Source: a bacterium (GTDB taxonomy: Bacteria > Armatimonadota > Zipacnadia > Zipacnadales > Zipacnadaceae). From it: a stretch of 64,000 nucleotides of DNA. Position numbers and translations under genes: made by a program. Location of the stretch: positions 1-64,000 of the forward strand of contig JAUWYY010000008.1 of assembly GCA_030615605.1 (NCBI GenBank), written 5' to 3'. Positions 43,085 to 51,556 of this stretch are shown here, piece by piece; position 1 is the stretch's first letter; each line of letters starts with the position of its first letter. The notes under the pieces were generated by a model. That model saw only the letters and a program-made list of their open reading frames with translations, made no database searches and was not told the origin of the DNA.

Positions 43085-43843
43085 TCACCTTCCTGGAAGC
43101 GTTGCCTGAATGCGGCCGCACAGGTTGGGATCGTCCATTGCTGCGGAAGCAATAGCCACAGCATCCGCGCCGGCGGCGATGACCTCGCAGGCCTGCTGGG
43201 ATGTGCGGATCCCCCCACCGATGATTAGCACTCGGCCGCGCCGCCGCAGGCGGTTGATAACCTGGCTGCCGTGCTCGCCGGCCGCATCGCCGACATTAAT
43301 GTGGAAGATACTCACGCCAACTGCTGCCATCACCTCAACAGCCTCCTCAGCATCATCTCCACCACTGACGCCGAACTTGGGGATGAACAGCCGGTCGGTT
43401 GCCTCCAGGATCGTCGTTACCTGCTCCTCCAACTTGGGCCAATTCTCCCGTTGCAGCAATGCCACCCCCAACCCTTCACTCACAAACATCTCCATTGATG
43501 AGTGTATGCACAACGACAGGTAATCAGCACCGGCTTGTTGAGCAGCCAGCAAAAAGTCAATGGTATCGTCCAGGTTGACGCTGATCACGCTTACGCCGAC
43601 TGCTGCCCCGCTGTCCCGGGCGGCGACCACGTGCTCGTTCAGATAGTCACCGTAGTTTTCGCGGCCGGGCTTGAAGACAAAGTCCGGGGGATAGGGCACA
43701 TCGTCACGCGCGTCAACAATGAACGTGCCCAACACCACCAGCGCCGACCCGGCACCGTATTTGGCACACCACGGCCCGTTACTGTGGCTGCCGATCTCGG
43801 CCAGTACCACTCCGTTTTTCAGTGGGTCCACAGAATCATTCAT
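43085..43843 (-). CDS. TIM-barrel protein, dihydrouridine-synthase/DHOD-like
   Basis: A 252-residue protein. VVLAEIGSHSNGPWCAKYGAGSALVVLGTF at the N-terminus and VLIIGGGIRTSQQACEVIAAGADAVAIASAAM at the C-terminus form the first and last strands of a flavin-type TIM barrel with the usual phosphate-binding Gly-rich loop. It lacks the Cys-containing active-site loop of PyrD. It resembles archaeal DUS/DHOD-like proteins of unknown role more than bacterial Dus enzymes. ATG at 43843 has GAGGAGG (AAGAGGAGGCC) upstream. The frame is open upstream only because it runs through the duplicated purH end. Confidence 0.65.
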   Translation of the reverse strand: MNDSVDPLKNGVVLAEIGSHSNGPWCAKYGAGSALVVLGTFIVDARDDVPYPPDFVFKPGRENYGDYLNEHVVAARDSGAAVGVSVISVNLDDTIDFLLAAQQAGADYLSLCIHSSMEMFVSEGLGVALLQRENWPKLEEQVTTILEATDRLFIPKFGVSGGDDAEEAVEVMAAVGVSIFHINVGDAAGEHGSQVINRLRRRGRVLIIGGGIRTSQQACEVIAAGADAVAIASAAMDDPNLCGRIQATLPGR

Positions 43844-43872
43844 GTTTGGCCTCCTCTTATAGTGAGCAGTCT

Positions 43873-43904
43873 TAGTGCCAGAAGTGGCGCATGCCGGTGA
43901 AGAC
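43873..43904. repeat. 32-bp direct repeat, downstream copy of the purH 3' end
   Basis: Identical over 32 bases to 44819-44850, the last codons and stop region of purH (VFTGMRHFWH in the minus frame). It lies between the TIR-like gene and the TIM-barrel gene and is the distal border of a 946-base segment. Confidence 0.85.
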
Positions 43905-43925
43905 GACAGCCCTTCCGCGCGGATG

Positions 43926-44759
43926 CTACTCGGCCGCCACCCCCTCCGCCCACTCGCGGACCAAGTGACGAATGGTCTCCAAATTATCCTCTTCGTATCC
44001 CTTGTACAGCTTTTGCAGCACATCGGTGGGTGGGTAGCTCAGCTCATCACTCTTAAGTATGAGACACTCGCGGCCAAGCAAGTGCATCATGCCAAGTTCG
44101 TAAGCCACACTCGGGTTTACCTGTTGCTCTGGTTCTGGAGCGTCGAACAATGCAACACCATACTTGCAGCAAATCAAGCAAGCTATCGGGTTGTACAGGT
44201 CATCGATAAGATCCAGATCCCCTGCCCATACAGGATTCAGACCCCTTTGGCGCAGTGCTTCCTGGATCATGGCCCGATGACCAACATTCTCATTTCGGTC
44301 CTTCGCCATTATGAATGCGTTTCGCTGAAATGGGTTCGCGGAAAGGAAGGATTGTAGTCTGTGTTCGTGACCTACCAATGCGTCCGGGAGTGGTACTCTC
44401 TCGGGAAGAACAGCGGCCAATGATCCCGTCAATGGTTCTCCACCTTTCCCAGCTGCTCTCTTCGTGGCCATCTGGATGCCTCTCAGAACCGCATTGGCGT
44501 CAGAGGCAACCAACTTCAGATGCCTGACGACGTCCGGCTCGGATTCCCCTCTCCTGAGAGTGATCGAGATTGTCTGGAAATCCTGGAAGACCGAAGGAAA
44601 GAAGCGTGACAGCTTCTCGTGAAGCTCATTGTACCGGTCGATGAGTCTTTCATAGTCGTAAGGATCATTGTCTGCCAGATCACGGTTAGCCTCTTCGACG
44701 AGCTGCTCAAGTCGCGTGACTAACAAATTGCACTCCATGTCGTCCGGTATGACTTCCAT
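43926..44759 (-). CDS. Protein with C-terminal TIR-like nucleotide-binding domain
   Basis: A 277-residue protein. The first 140 residues are helical and unrecognised. Residues 147-255 form a TIR-like/nucleoside-deoxyribosyltransferase-like flavodoxin fold: NAFIMAKDRNENVGHRAMIQEALRQRGL, IACLICCKYGVALFDAPEPEQQVNPSVAYELGMMHLLGRECLILKSDE; Glu221 in NPSVAYELG is where such NADase-type domains carry the catalytic Glu. Similar domains serve as NAD+-depleting effectors in bacterial immunity, but the activity here is inferred. It is framed by 32-bp direct repeats of the purH end and is visibly less GC-rich than its neighbours, signs of acquisition. Confidence 0.65.
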   Translation of the reverse strand: MEVIPDDMECNLLVTRLEQLVEEANRDLADNDPYDYERLIDRYNELHEKLSRFFPSVFQDFQTISITLRRGESEPDVVRHLKLVASDANAVLRGIQMATKRAAGKGGEPLTGSLAAVLPERVPLPDALVGHEHRLQSFLSANPFQRNAFIMAKDRNENVGHRAMIQEALRQRGLNPVWAGDLDLIDDLYNPIACLICCKYGVALFDAPEPEQQVNPSVAYELGMMHLLGRECLILKSDELSYPPTDVLQKLYKGYEEDNLETIRHLVREWAEGVAAE

Positions 44760-44817
44760 AGCTCAGAATACCTCCATCTTCGAATGTGGTCTCTTCAATT
44801 CATTGTGCCACGGGTGT

Positions 44818-46455
44818 CTAGTGCCAGAAGTGGCGCATGCCGGTGAAGACCATGACCAGCCCGTGTTCGTTGGCCGCAGCGATGACCTCCTCGTCAGCGC
44901 GCGAGCCGCCTGGCTGGATAATCGCCTCGGCACCCGTGGCCGCTGCTGCATCCAGGCCGTCGCGGGCCGGGAACATCGCATCAGACGCCAGCACGGCCCC
45001 CTGGGCGCGTTGGCCTGCTTTGCGGGCAGCAAGCAGGCACGAGTCAATCCGGCTCATCTGCCCGGCGCCACAGCCGACCAGCCGTGTGCCTTGCACCAGG
45101 ACAATGGCGTTGCTCTTCACATGCTTGGCGACGCGATCGGCAAACACCAGCGACTGGAGTTGCTCGGGCGTCGGCTGCTTTTCTGTCACTATCTGCAGGT
45201 CATCAGAGCTGCCGAAAGCGCGGTCCTCGTCCTGCACTACCAGCCCGCCGGGGATCTTTTTCAGATCGAAATCGGGCTGGGCGGGCGCCTCGAACTGGTC
45301 CATCTGCATTATGCGCAGGTTCTTGTGCTGGCGCAGAATCTCCAGCGCCTCCGGCTCATAGCCAGGAGCAATCAGCGCCTCTACGAACGCGCTGATGATC
45401 ATTGATTCCTCGTCGCCGGATTCCTCGCGATACCGCGGCTCGATCACCTCCCGCAGGAATTTCTTCCTGCCGATCATTTGAGCGGTTTCGACATCAATAA
45501 TCCGATTGAAACCCAGCACCGAGCCGAACGCCGAGATCGGGTCGCTGGCCCAGGCATCCTGAAAGGCCTGCCCTAGCGTCGCGGCGCTGGCCAGCCCACA
45601 GGGGTTGAGGTGCTTGATGATTACGGCAGTCGGCTCGTCGAAATCACGGGCCGTAGTCAGCGCAGCGGTCAGGTCCAGATAGTTGTTGAAGGACAGGTCG
45701 CGATCACCGTGAATCTTCTCGGCGCGCGCCAGACCAGCCTCAGCAGCGTCAACCTGGGCATAGACAGCCGCCTGCTGGTGGGAGTTTTCTCCGTAGCGCA
45801 GATCACTGCCTTGCTTGACGTACCAGGGGGCAAAGTAGCTCGGAAATTCGCTGTCCTCTTCGGCAAACTGCCGGGAAAGGTATTGCGCGATAGCCGCATC
45901 GTACTGGCCGGTGTGCGCGAAAACCTCCAGGGCCAGTTGCCGGCGAGTCTCCAGCGACAGGGCGCCATCGTTGGCCTGCATCTCAGCAATTATCTCATCA
46001 TAGCGGTCGGGATTACACACCACTGCCACGCTGGCAAAGTTCTTGGCCGCCGAGCGCAGCATGGTCGGCCCGCCGATGTCAATATTTTCGACGGCATCTT
46101 CCAGCGTCACATCGGATTTCGCGATAGTCTGGCGGAACGGGTACAGATTGACCACTACCAGGTCAATTAGCTCAATGCCGTGCTCTTTGGCCTCTTCCAG
46201 GTGCTGCGCGATATCTCGATTGGCCAGTAGTGCGCCGTGAATCTTGGGATGCAGCGTCTTAACGCGTCCCTCCATCATCTCGGGAAAGCCAGTGTAGTCT
46301 TCCACCGCGGTCACCGGCACGCCCCCGTCCTGCAGAGCGCGCATAGTCCCGCCAGTGGAGAGGATGGCCACACCCATTTCATGTAACTGTTGGGCAAACT
46401 CGGCAATATTGGTCTTGTCCGAAACGCTGACAAGGGCGCGTCGTATCTTTTGCAT
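44818..46455 (-). CDS. purH: Bifunctional AICAR transformylase / IMP cyclohydrolase
   Basis: A 545-residue protein. The N-terminal MGS-like cyclohydrolase has RALVSVSDKTNIAEFAQQLHEMGVAILSTGGT and the EGRVKTLHPKIHGALLA block; the C-terminal transformylase has KHLNPCGLAS and the catalytic-type Lys-His pair of this family. It performs the last two steps of IMP synthesis. Complete, ending TGMRHFWH; its last 32 bases (with stop) recur at 43873. Confidence 0.96.
   Translation of the reverse strand: MQKIRRALVSVSDKTNIAEFAQQLHEMGVAILSTGGTMRALQDGGVPVTAVEDYTGFPEMMEGRVKTLHPKIHGALLANRDIAQHLEEAKEHGIELIDLVVVNLYPFRQTIAKSDVTLEDAVENIDIGGPTMLRSAAKNFASVAVVCNPDRYDEIIAEMQANDGALSLETRRQLALEVFAHTGQYDAAIAQYLSRQFAEEDSEFPSYFAPWYVKQGSDLRYGENSHQQAAVYAQVDAAEAGLARAEKIHGDRDLSFNNYLDLTAALTTARDFDEPTAVIIKHLNPCGLASAATLGQAFQDAWASDPISAFGSVLGFNRIIDVETAQMIGRKKFLREVIEPRYREESGDEESMIISAFVEALIAPGYEPEALEILRQHKNLRIMQMDQFEAPAQPDFDLKKIPGGLVVQDEDRAFGSSDDLQIVTEKQPTPEQLQSLVFADRVAKHVKSNAIVLVQGTRLVGCGAGQMSRIDSCLLAARKAGQRAQGAVLASDAMFPARDGLDAAAATGAEAIIQPGGSRADEEVIAAANEHGLVMVFTGMRHFWH
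44819..44850. repeat. 32-bp direct repeat, native copy inside purH
   Basis: The purH 3' end including the stop region; exact copy at 43873-43904. The two copies enclose only the TIR-like gene. Confidence 0.85.
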
Positions 46456-46458
46456 GTT

Positions 46459-47394
46459 TCATCCTCCTATATTTACAGTCAGGCCTAAGCTGCGTAACAG
46501 CGCAACTAACTGCTGCAGGTAGGACTCACTTTGCACTTGGGCATCCGCAAGCGGATACTCCTGCTGCATCCACGTGTATTTGCCTGATGAAGCCGGGTTA
46601 AAGGGCAGTAGCCAGACACGGTCTATGCCCAGTTTCTTCCACAGATGCCCGACAGCCTTAACGTCTTCAGGAGCGTCGGTGTAGCCCGGAATAAGCGGCA
46701 GCCGCCCGACGACCTCCGGGGCCAGCTCCGCCAGCCGCCGCAAGTTATCCAGAATCGCCTGATTGGATTGCCCCGTAAACTCCAGGTGGTGCTGATCATC
46801 AATGAGTTTTACATCATACAAGAAAAGGTCGGTCACTGAGGCTAACTTCTCCAGCGAGTCCCAGGGAGCAAAGCCACAGGTCTCCACTGCCACATGTATT
46901 CCCTGCGCCTGGCAAAGCGCGGCTACCGCGCAGGCGAAGTCGGGCTGCATCAATGGCTCTCCGCCGGTCAGAGTCACACCGCCGCCGGTGCGTCGGAAGA
47001 AGGGGATAAGCCGGACAGCCTCGTCAGCTATAGTCCCGGCCGTAGTCTGCTCACCTTTGACAACCAACGCACGATTGGGGCACTGCTGCACACAGAGCAA
47101 ACAATCCAAGCAGTCCTCGGGGCGCTCATCAGCGGGCATCTGTGCAGGATCAAATCCTTGGGGACAGATCTGGGCACAAGTGCCGCAGTCGTCGCACCGC
47201 GTGTCTAACCAGACTATCTGCGGCTGGGGGGCAACCGACTCGGGACTGTGACACCACAAGCAGCGTAGGGGACAGCCTTTGAGGTACACATTCATACGCA
47301 GCCCGGGGCCATCGTGGGTGGCAGTCTGATCAATATCAAAGATAGTACCGGAAACTTCTCGCAGTGTCGGGTCAATCTTTTCCGATGACGCCAT
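46459..47394 (-). CDS. Glycyl radical enzyme activase (radical SAM)
   Basis: A 311-residue radical SAM protein. The SAM cluster motif is CPLRCLWC (Cys-x3-Cys-x2-Cys) and two ferredoxin-type clusters follow in CDDCGTCAQICP and CLDCLLCVQQCP (about residues 68-110), the layout of activases for PFL-like enzymes of the GDHt/HPD type. VTLTGGEPLMQP is the usual SAM-binding GGE motif. It abstracts hydrogen from the glycine of the partner enzyme, whose gene ends at the base before this start codon. Oxygen-sensitive. Confidence 0.93.
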   Translation of the reverse strand: MASSEKIDPTLREVSGTIFDIDQTATHDGPGLRMNVYLKGCPLRCLWCHSPESVAPQPQIVWLDTRCDDCGTCAQICPQGFDPAQMPADERPEDCLDCLLCVQQCPNRALVVKGEQTTAGTIADEAVRLIPFFRRTGGGVTLTGGEPLMQPDFACAVAALCQAQGIHVAVETCGFAPWDSLEKLASVTDLFLYDVKLIDDQHHLEFTGQSNQAILDNLRRLAELAPEVVGRLPLIPGYTDAPEDVKAVGHLWKKLGIDRVWLLPFNPASSGKYTWMQQEYPLADAQVQSESYLQQLVALLRSLGLTVNIGG

Positions 47395-49608
47395 TCAAAG
47401 CCCTAACTCCGTGCGGGCGATGACTTCTTCCTGGGCATACTCATCTAGTAGCACGAACGGCACCAGGTAGCCGCCGACACGGATAAATACATCCTCGTGT
47501 TCCTTGGGATTTTGCTGCGCCGCCCGCAATAGTCCAGTGCTGACCAGGTCAATGTACAGCATAAAGGTTCCCAGCTCAAAGCTGGTTTCGATAAAGCCTT
47601 TTAGCCGGTCCACACCTGCTTCAGTGTCCAGCAACTTGCTGCCAAAGCGTAGGTTAAAGGTTATCCCACCTAGGCCGCGGGCCTGGTCAAATTCACTGGC
47701 CGACAGAATAACGGCAGGCGCCCCCTTGGCAGCAACTCCGGGGCTAGGGGCAAAAGAGTTAGCCATCGGCTCCCCCGCCTTGCGCCCGTCAGGAGTGGCG
47801 GGAGTATTCTTGCCAAATTCTATCCATCTCGTCCAGCCCAGGAAGCCGGGCAGGACCGGCCCGCCCAGGTAGTTTTTGTGTCCCTCTATGGCGCTGCACC
47901 AGCCTCCGGCAACCTCATCAAACAGGGCATTAATCTCCTGGTCATCGTTGCCGTACTTAGGGCAGTCAAACATAATAGCGCGCCGCAGTTCCTCGTGGCC
48001 TTGAAAGTCATCCGCCAGGGCCTGGCGAAAGTCATCAATGGTGAATCGTTGCTGGTCCTCAACCAGAGTCTTGACGGCAGCCAGCCCATCTACCACGTTG
48101 GGAGTACCGACCCCCTCGGGCTGTAAGAAGTTATACAGAGCACCACCCTCACAAATGTTACGCCCCGTCTCCAGACAGCCCTGTATGAAGCAGGAGAGCA
48201 GAGGAAAGGGCCGATACCAGGAGGAAAGGGCTTGGTAGCCATTGCCCTTTTCGATGGCGTGGTGTGCTTCATACTCTAGTTGGTAGGCCAGAGCCTCACG
48301 CAGCTCCTGGTAAGTCTGTGGCAGACCGCTTCCTAGTCGTTCCGGGATGCCTTCAAAGGGAGGTTTACCATCATATAGCGCATGGAGCAGACACATAGGA
48401 AGGTTGCAGTACGGGAAGGCCACCCAGGGGTTAGAGCGCCCCATAATTGAGGTCTCGGTGCAGGTACTGGGCAGATGATCCACCGCGTGTTCGTAGGGAA
48501 CGCCATAGCGACCCAGGCCCTCGATTATGAGGTCACTGTTGACGAACGCCGGCTGGCCCTTCATATTCCCCAGCAGGCGGCAGGCCGCGCGCATGAATTC
48601 TTCGTCAATGTCAGCATGCCAGGAAACGTCAACGCCCGGTTGGTTCAAGCGCACTCGATCCGAGGCTTCCAAACACTTGAATGACAGCTCATTAGTCCCA
48701 TCGGTGCCATCCGGTTTTCGGCCACCGACTACCACAATGAGAGCAACCATTTCCAGAGGACCAAACTCATTGTATTTGATGAAAAACTGCTCCAACAGCG
48801 TATCAACTAGGTTATCGTCCAGTATTCCTGCTTCTCGGTCCCTTACGTAGTAGGGGTATAGATATTGGTCCATACGTCCAGCCCCGAAGCACCAATGCGA
48901 GTGGCTGCTTTCAATAGCTACGGCCAAGAAAAGAAACCAGGTAAGCTGGATGGCCTCGCGGAAATTGCGCGCGGGCCCGGTGGCCAGGTGCTCACAGATG
49001 ACGGCAATATCAGTAAGATCGGCGGCCCATTCGGAGTCTTCGGTCTCCTGGGCCATTGTTGCGGCTAGCTGAGCATAGCACCTGATCAAACTCTGCAAAG
49101 CGCGCAACGAGATGGCGGCGGTCTGGTATAAGATATTGCTGCCGGGCGCGCGCGGATCAGTAGGGCCGCATTGCTGCTCCCGCTTTACCACCTCGTCGTA
49201 GATAGCTTGCAAGCCGCGGCGCAGTACGGTGGGATAATCAGGCGCCATATGCCCCTCCGAGGCGGAGACGCAGAAGCAGGAATCTGGACGATAACCTAAG
49301 CAGTTCTGCGTCGCCAGATACTGTTCGGCTTCCTGGATCTCCTTTTGCATCTTCTCATCGGGATGGGTACTAGGGTGCCAGCCTACTAGCCGCTCACCAA
49401 GTCGGATCTTAATAGGCATGTTAGCAAATATATGCTCGCTAGCCCGCGCCACCCGTATCGACCGAACGGGCTCTCCTTCAGTCTCGTGAAACGACTGGGC
49501 CGCCAGGATGTGCCGCTCCAGGAATGCTTGGGCATTGGCTACTACGTCTTCGCGCAACCGCCGACTGCCTTGTTCTAGTATGGAAGTAGTGCTTACTGCG
49601 GTCTCCAT
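47395..49608 (-). CDS. Pyruvate formate-lyase-like glycyl radical enzyme
   Basis: A 737-residue protein (from ATG 49608). The radical site RVGGY lies near the C-terminus (Gly713) and the active-site loop is STCTETSI with Cys383 and Glu385. The C-x-E pattern is that of the eliminating enzymes (glycerol/diol dehydratases, choline lyase, HPA decarboxylase), not the Cys-Cys pair of true pyruvate formate-lyase. The substrate cannot be decided by reading. The frame could open at GTG 49671, but that codon lies inside the promoter, so ATG 49608 is chosen. Partner activase follows immediately. Confidence 0.85.
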   Translation of the reverse strand: METAVSTTSILEQGSRRLREDVVANAQAFLERHILAAQSFHETEGEPVRSIRVARASEHIFANMPIKIRLGERLVGWHPSTHPDEKMQKEIQEAEQYLATQNCLGYRPDSCFCVSASEGHMAPDYPTVLRRGLQAIYDEVVKREQQCGPTDPRAPGSNILYQTAAISLRALQSLIRCYAQLAATMAQETEDSEWAADLTDIAVICEHLATGPARNFREAIQLTWFLFLAVAIESSHSHWCFGAGRMDQYLYPYYVRDREAGILDDNLVDTLLEQFFIKYNEFGPLEMVALIVVVGGRKPDGTDGTNELSFKCLEASDRVRLNQPGVDVSWHADIDEEFMRAACRLLGNMKGQPAFVNSDLIIEGLGRYGVPYEHAVDHLPSTCTETSIMGRSNPWVAFPYCNLPMCLLHALYDGKPPFEGIPERLGSGLPQTYQELREALAYQLEYEAHHAIEKGNGYQALSSWYRPFPLLSCFIQGCLETGRNICEGGALYNFLQPEGVGTPNVVDGLAAVKTLVEDQQRFTIDDFRQALADDFQGHEELRRAIMFDCPKYGNDDQEINALFDEVAGGWCSAIEGHKNYLGGPVLPGFLGWTRWIEFGKNTPATPDGRKAGEPMANSFAPSPGVAAKGAPAVILSASEFDQARGLGGITFNLRFGSKLLDTEAGVDRLKGFIETSFELGTFMLYIDLVSTGLLRAAQQNPKEHEDVFIRVGGYLVPFVLLDEYAQEEVIARTELGL

Positions 49609-49661
49609 ATTACCTGCGCCCTCGCTTGCTAATATTGGGGGAGCTTTTGACGCTGACGGGG

Positions 49662-49690
49662 ATTGTATCACTTTGATAGATGGCTGTCAA
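49662..49690 (-). promoter_or_regulatory. Sigma-70 promoter of the glycyl radical operon
   Basis: Minus strand TTGACA, 17-base spacer, TACAAT. Transcription would begin around 49655, about 47 bases before the chosen ATG, which excludes the GTG at 49671 as start. Confidence 0.8.
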
Positions 49691-49715
49691 AGTTCTCAGG
49701 GGATACCGATCCCGT

Positions 49716-50741
49716 CTAGAACTCATATTCGCGGGCACGGTGCAGTAGATAGAGGAAGAAGGGAGCACCGATGATTGAGGTTACAATACCGATGGGGATT
49801 TCACCGGCCATGTTGGCGGCGATGTCGGCCAGGCCGAGTATGACACCACCGCCCAGGAAGCACAGAGGAAGCAGAATTCGATGCTGCGGGCCGACCAGCA
49901 GGCGCATCAAGTGGGGAACAATCAGCCCGATGAAGCCGATGGCACCGGTGACGGCAACCGCCGCTGCTGCCAATAGCGAGGCCAGCGTCAACAGAATCAG
50001 CTTGACCCGCTCAACCGGCACGCCCAGGTAGTAGGCCTGCTCATCACCCATCAGCAGCACGTCCAGCTCGCGGGCGTAGAAGTAGACGACCACCGAGGCT
50101 CCTATGGCATATGGCAGAATCATCTGCACTTCCGGCCAGCCGCGGTTGGCCAGGCTGCCCATCATCCAGATAATGACCAGATCCAAATCACCCTGCTGGC
50201 CACGGATAAGAATAAACGAGGAGACAGCCGAGGCTAGCGAGCCCAGCGCAATACCGGTCAGCAGGAGCAGCGTGATTGGCGTCCGTCCCCCCCGCCGTGA
50301 GAGCAGGTACACGGCTGCTGAGACGACCAGCGCGCCAGCAAAGGCAGCCAGCGGCACTGAGCTGAGCCCCAGGAGAGTCACCTGCCAGCCAAGCATAATG
50401 GCCCCCGTAGCACCCAGCGTCGCCCCGGCTGATACGCCCAGGATTGACGGAGCGGCCATCGGATTCTGAAAGAAGCTCTGCATCACTGCTCCGGCCACAG
50501 CCAGCGCGGCTCCCACCAGCAGTGCCAGGATCAGACGCGGCAGGCGAATGTCGAGCACTATGGCCTGCTCGGTGGCAGTTGCCTGCGGTGCCAGGCTGCT
50601 CAGGCCAGGTAGGCGGCTGACCAGTATGCGCATCGCCTTGTGCGGAGGAAGCGCGGAAGGGCCGGTCGCCAGAGAGATGGCGACCGTGGCAATCAGCAGC
50701 AATACCAGGCCGGCTGTCACCAGCGCCTGCCGCCGATTCAT
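49716..50741 (-). CDS. btuC: BtuC/FecCD-type ABC permease
   Basis: A 341-residue permease with about ten membrane segments. DIRLPRLILALLVGAALAVAGAVMQSFFQNPMAAPSILGVSAGA and the later GAIGFIGLIVPHLMRLLVGP are the FecCD/BtuC fingerprints (the latter is the ATPase-coupling loop). Linked with a cobalamin riboswitch, so vitamin B12 or a corrinoid is the likely cargo; iron-siderophore is the alternative. Overlaps the ATPase gene by 4 bases. Confidence 0.9.
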   Translation of the reverse strand: MNRRQALVTAGLVLLLIATVAISLATGPSALPPHKAMRILVSRLPGLSSLAPQATATEQAIVLDIRLPRLILALLVGAALAVAGAVMQSFFQNPMAAPSILGVSAGATLGATGAIMLGWQVTLLGLSSVPLAAFAGALVVSAAVYLLSRRGGRTPITLLLLTGIALGSLASAVSSFILIRGQQGDLDLVIIWMMGSLANRGWPEVQMILPYAIGASVVVYFYARELDVLLMGDEQAYYLGVPVERVKLILLTLASLLAAAAVAVTGAIGFIGLIVPHLMRLLVGPQHRILLPLCFLGGGVILGLADIAANMAGEIPIGIVTSIIGAPFFLYLLHRAREYEF

Positions 50742-51556
50742 ATCTGCTCATCCTCGGTAGCGGAAACGTCGGGAATGAGGCTGACCCGGGGCGCGCCGCC
50801 TGGGCCAGTATCTACCTGTACCTCCGCGTGGTAGACTTCAGCAATCATCTCGGCGGTAACTACCGTTTGCGGCGGGCCCTGGGTGTGGACGCGGCCTTCG
50901 CAGAGCACTATCAGGCGCTGGCAGTACTGAGCGGCCAGATTCAGGTCATGTGAGACGCAGACTATCGTTTTTTGCTCATTCTGGTTAAAGCGAGTGAGCA
51001 GCTCGAAGATTTCGTGCTGGTGATTGATGTCCAGGAAGGCGGTTGGCTCGTCCAACAGTAGAATGTCGGCCTGCTGGGCGAAGGCGCGGGCCAGGCTTGC
51101 CCGCTGCAGCTCGCCACCAGACAGTTCGGTGACCGGGCGGCTGGCCAGGTCGGTCAGATCGGCCAGCTCCATCGCTTGCCAGGCCACGTGCAGATCATCA
51201 GGGCCCTGCGCCTGCAGCCGGCCCAGATGCGGCGTGCGCCCCATCAACACGTAGTCTTCGACAGTAAAGGAGAAGATACTGCCACTGACCTGGGGGACGA
51301 CCGCCACTCTTTGGGCAATCTGGCGACGCGAATAACTGCCCAGCGATCGCCCGGCCAGCACCACTACACCTGCGCTCAAGGGCAGTATGCCAGTCAGCGC
51401 CCGCAGCAGGGTGCTCTTTCCCGAGCCATTGGGCCCGATTAGCCCCACGAATTCGCCCCGACCCACGACGATAGTCACGCCGTGTAGCACATCACGACCG
51501 TCGTACCCGCAGACTACTTCTTCGGCTGTCAGTATCTGGTGTTGATTCACCATCAC
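50738..51556 (-). CDS. btuD: BtuD/FecE-type ABC ATPase
   Basis: A 272-residue ATPase: Walker A GPNGSGKST, Q-loop VVPQVSGSIFSFTVEDYVLMGR, signature LSGGELQRASLARAFAQ, Walker B ILLLDEPTAFLD, switch His in VSHDLNLAA. It drives the adjacent permease. Its start overlaps the preceding PP-loop gene by 4 bases. Confidence 0.92.
   Translation of the reverse strand: MMVNQHQILTAEEVVCGYDGRDVLHGVTIVVGRGEFVGLIGPNGSGKSTLLRALTGILPLSAGVVVLAGRSLGSYSRRQIAQRVAVVPQVSGSIFSFTVEDYVLMGRTPHLGRLQAQGPDDLHVAWQAMELADLTDLASRPVTELSGGELQRASLARAFAQQADILLLDEPTAFLDINHQHEIFELLTRFNQNEQKTIVCVSHDLNLAAQYCQRLIVLCEGRVHTQGPPQTVVTAEMIAEVYHAEVQVDTGPGGAPRVSLIPDVSATEDEQI

Noticed and set aside
43085..44023. Longer form of the TIM-barrel protein starting at 44023
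   Set aside because: The extra 60 residues are an out-of-frame read of the TIR gene end and the duplicated purH end; a good ribosome binding site supports 43843.
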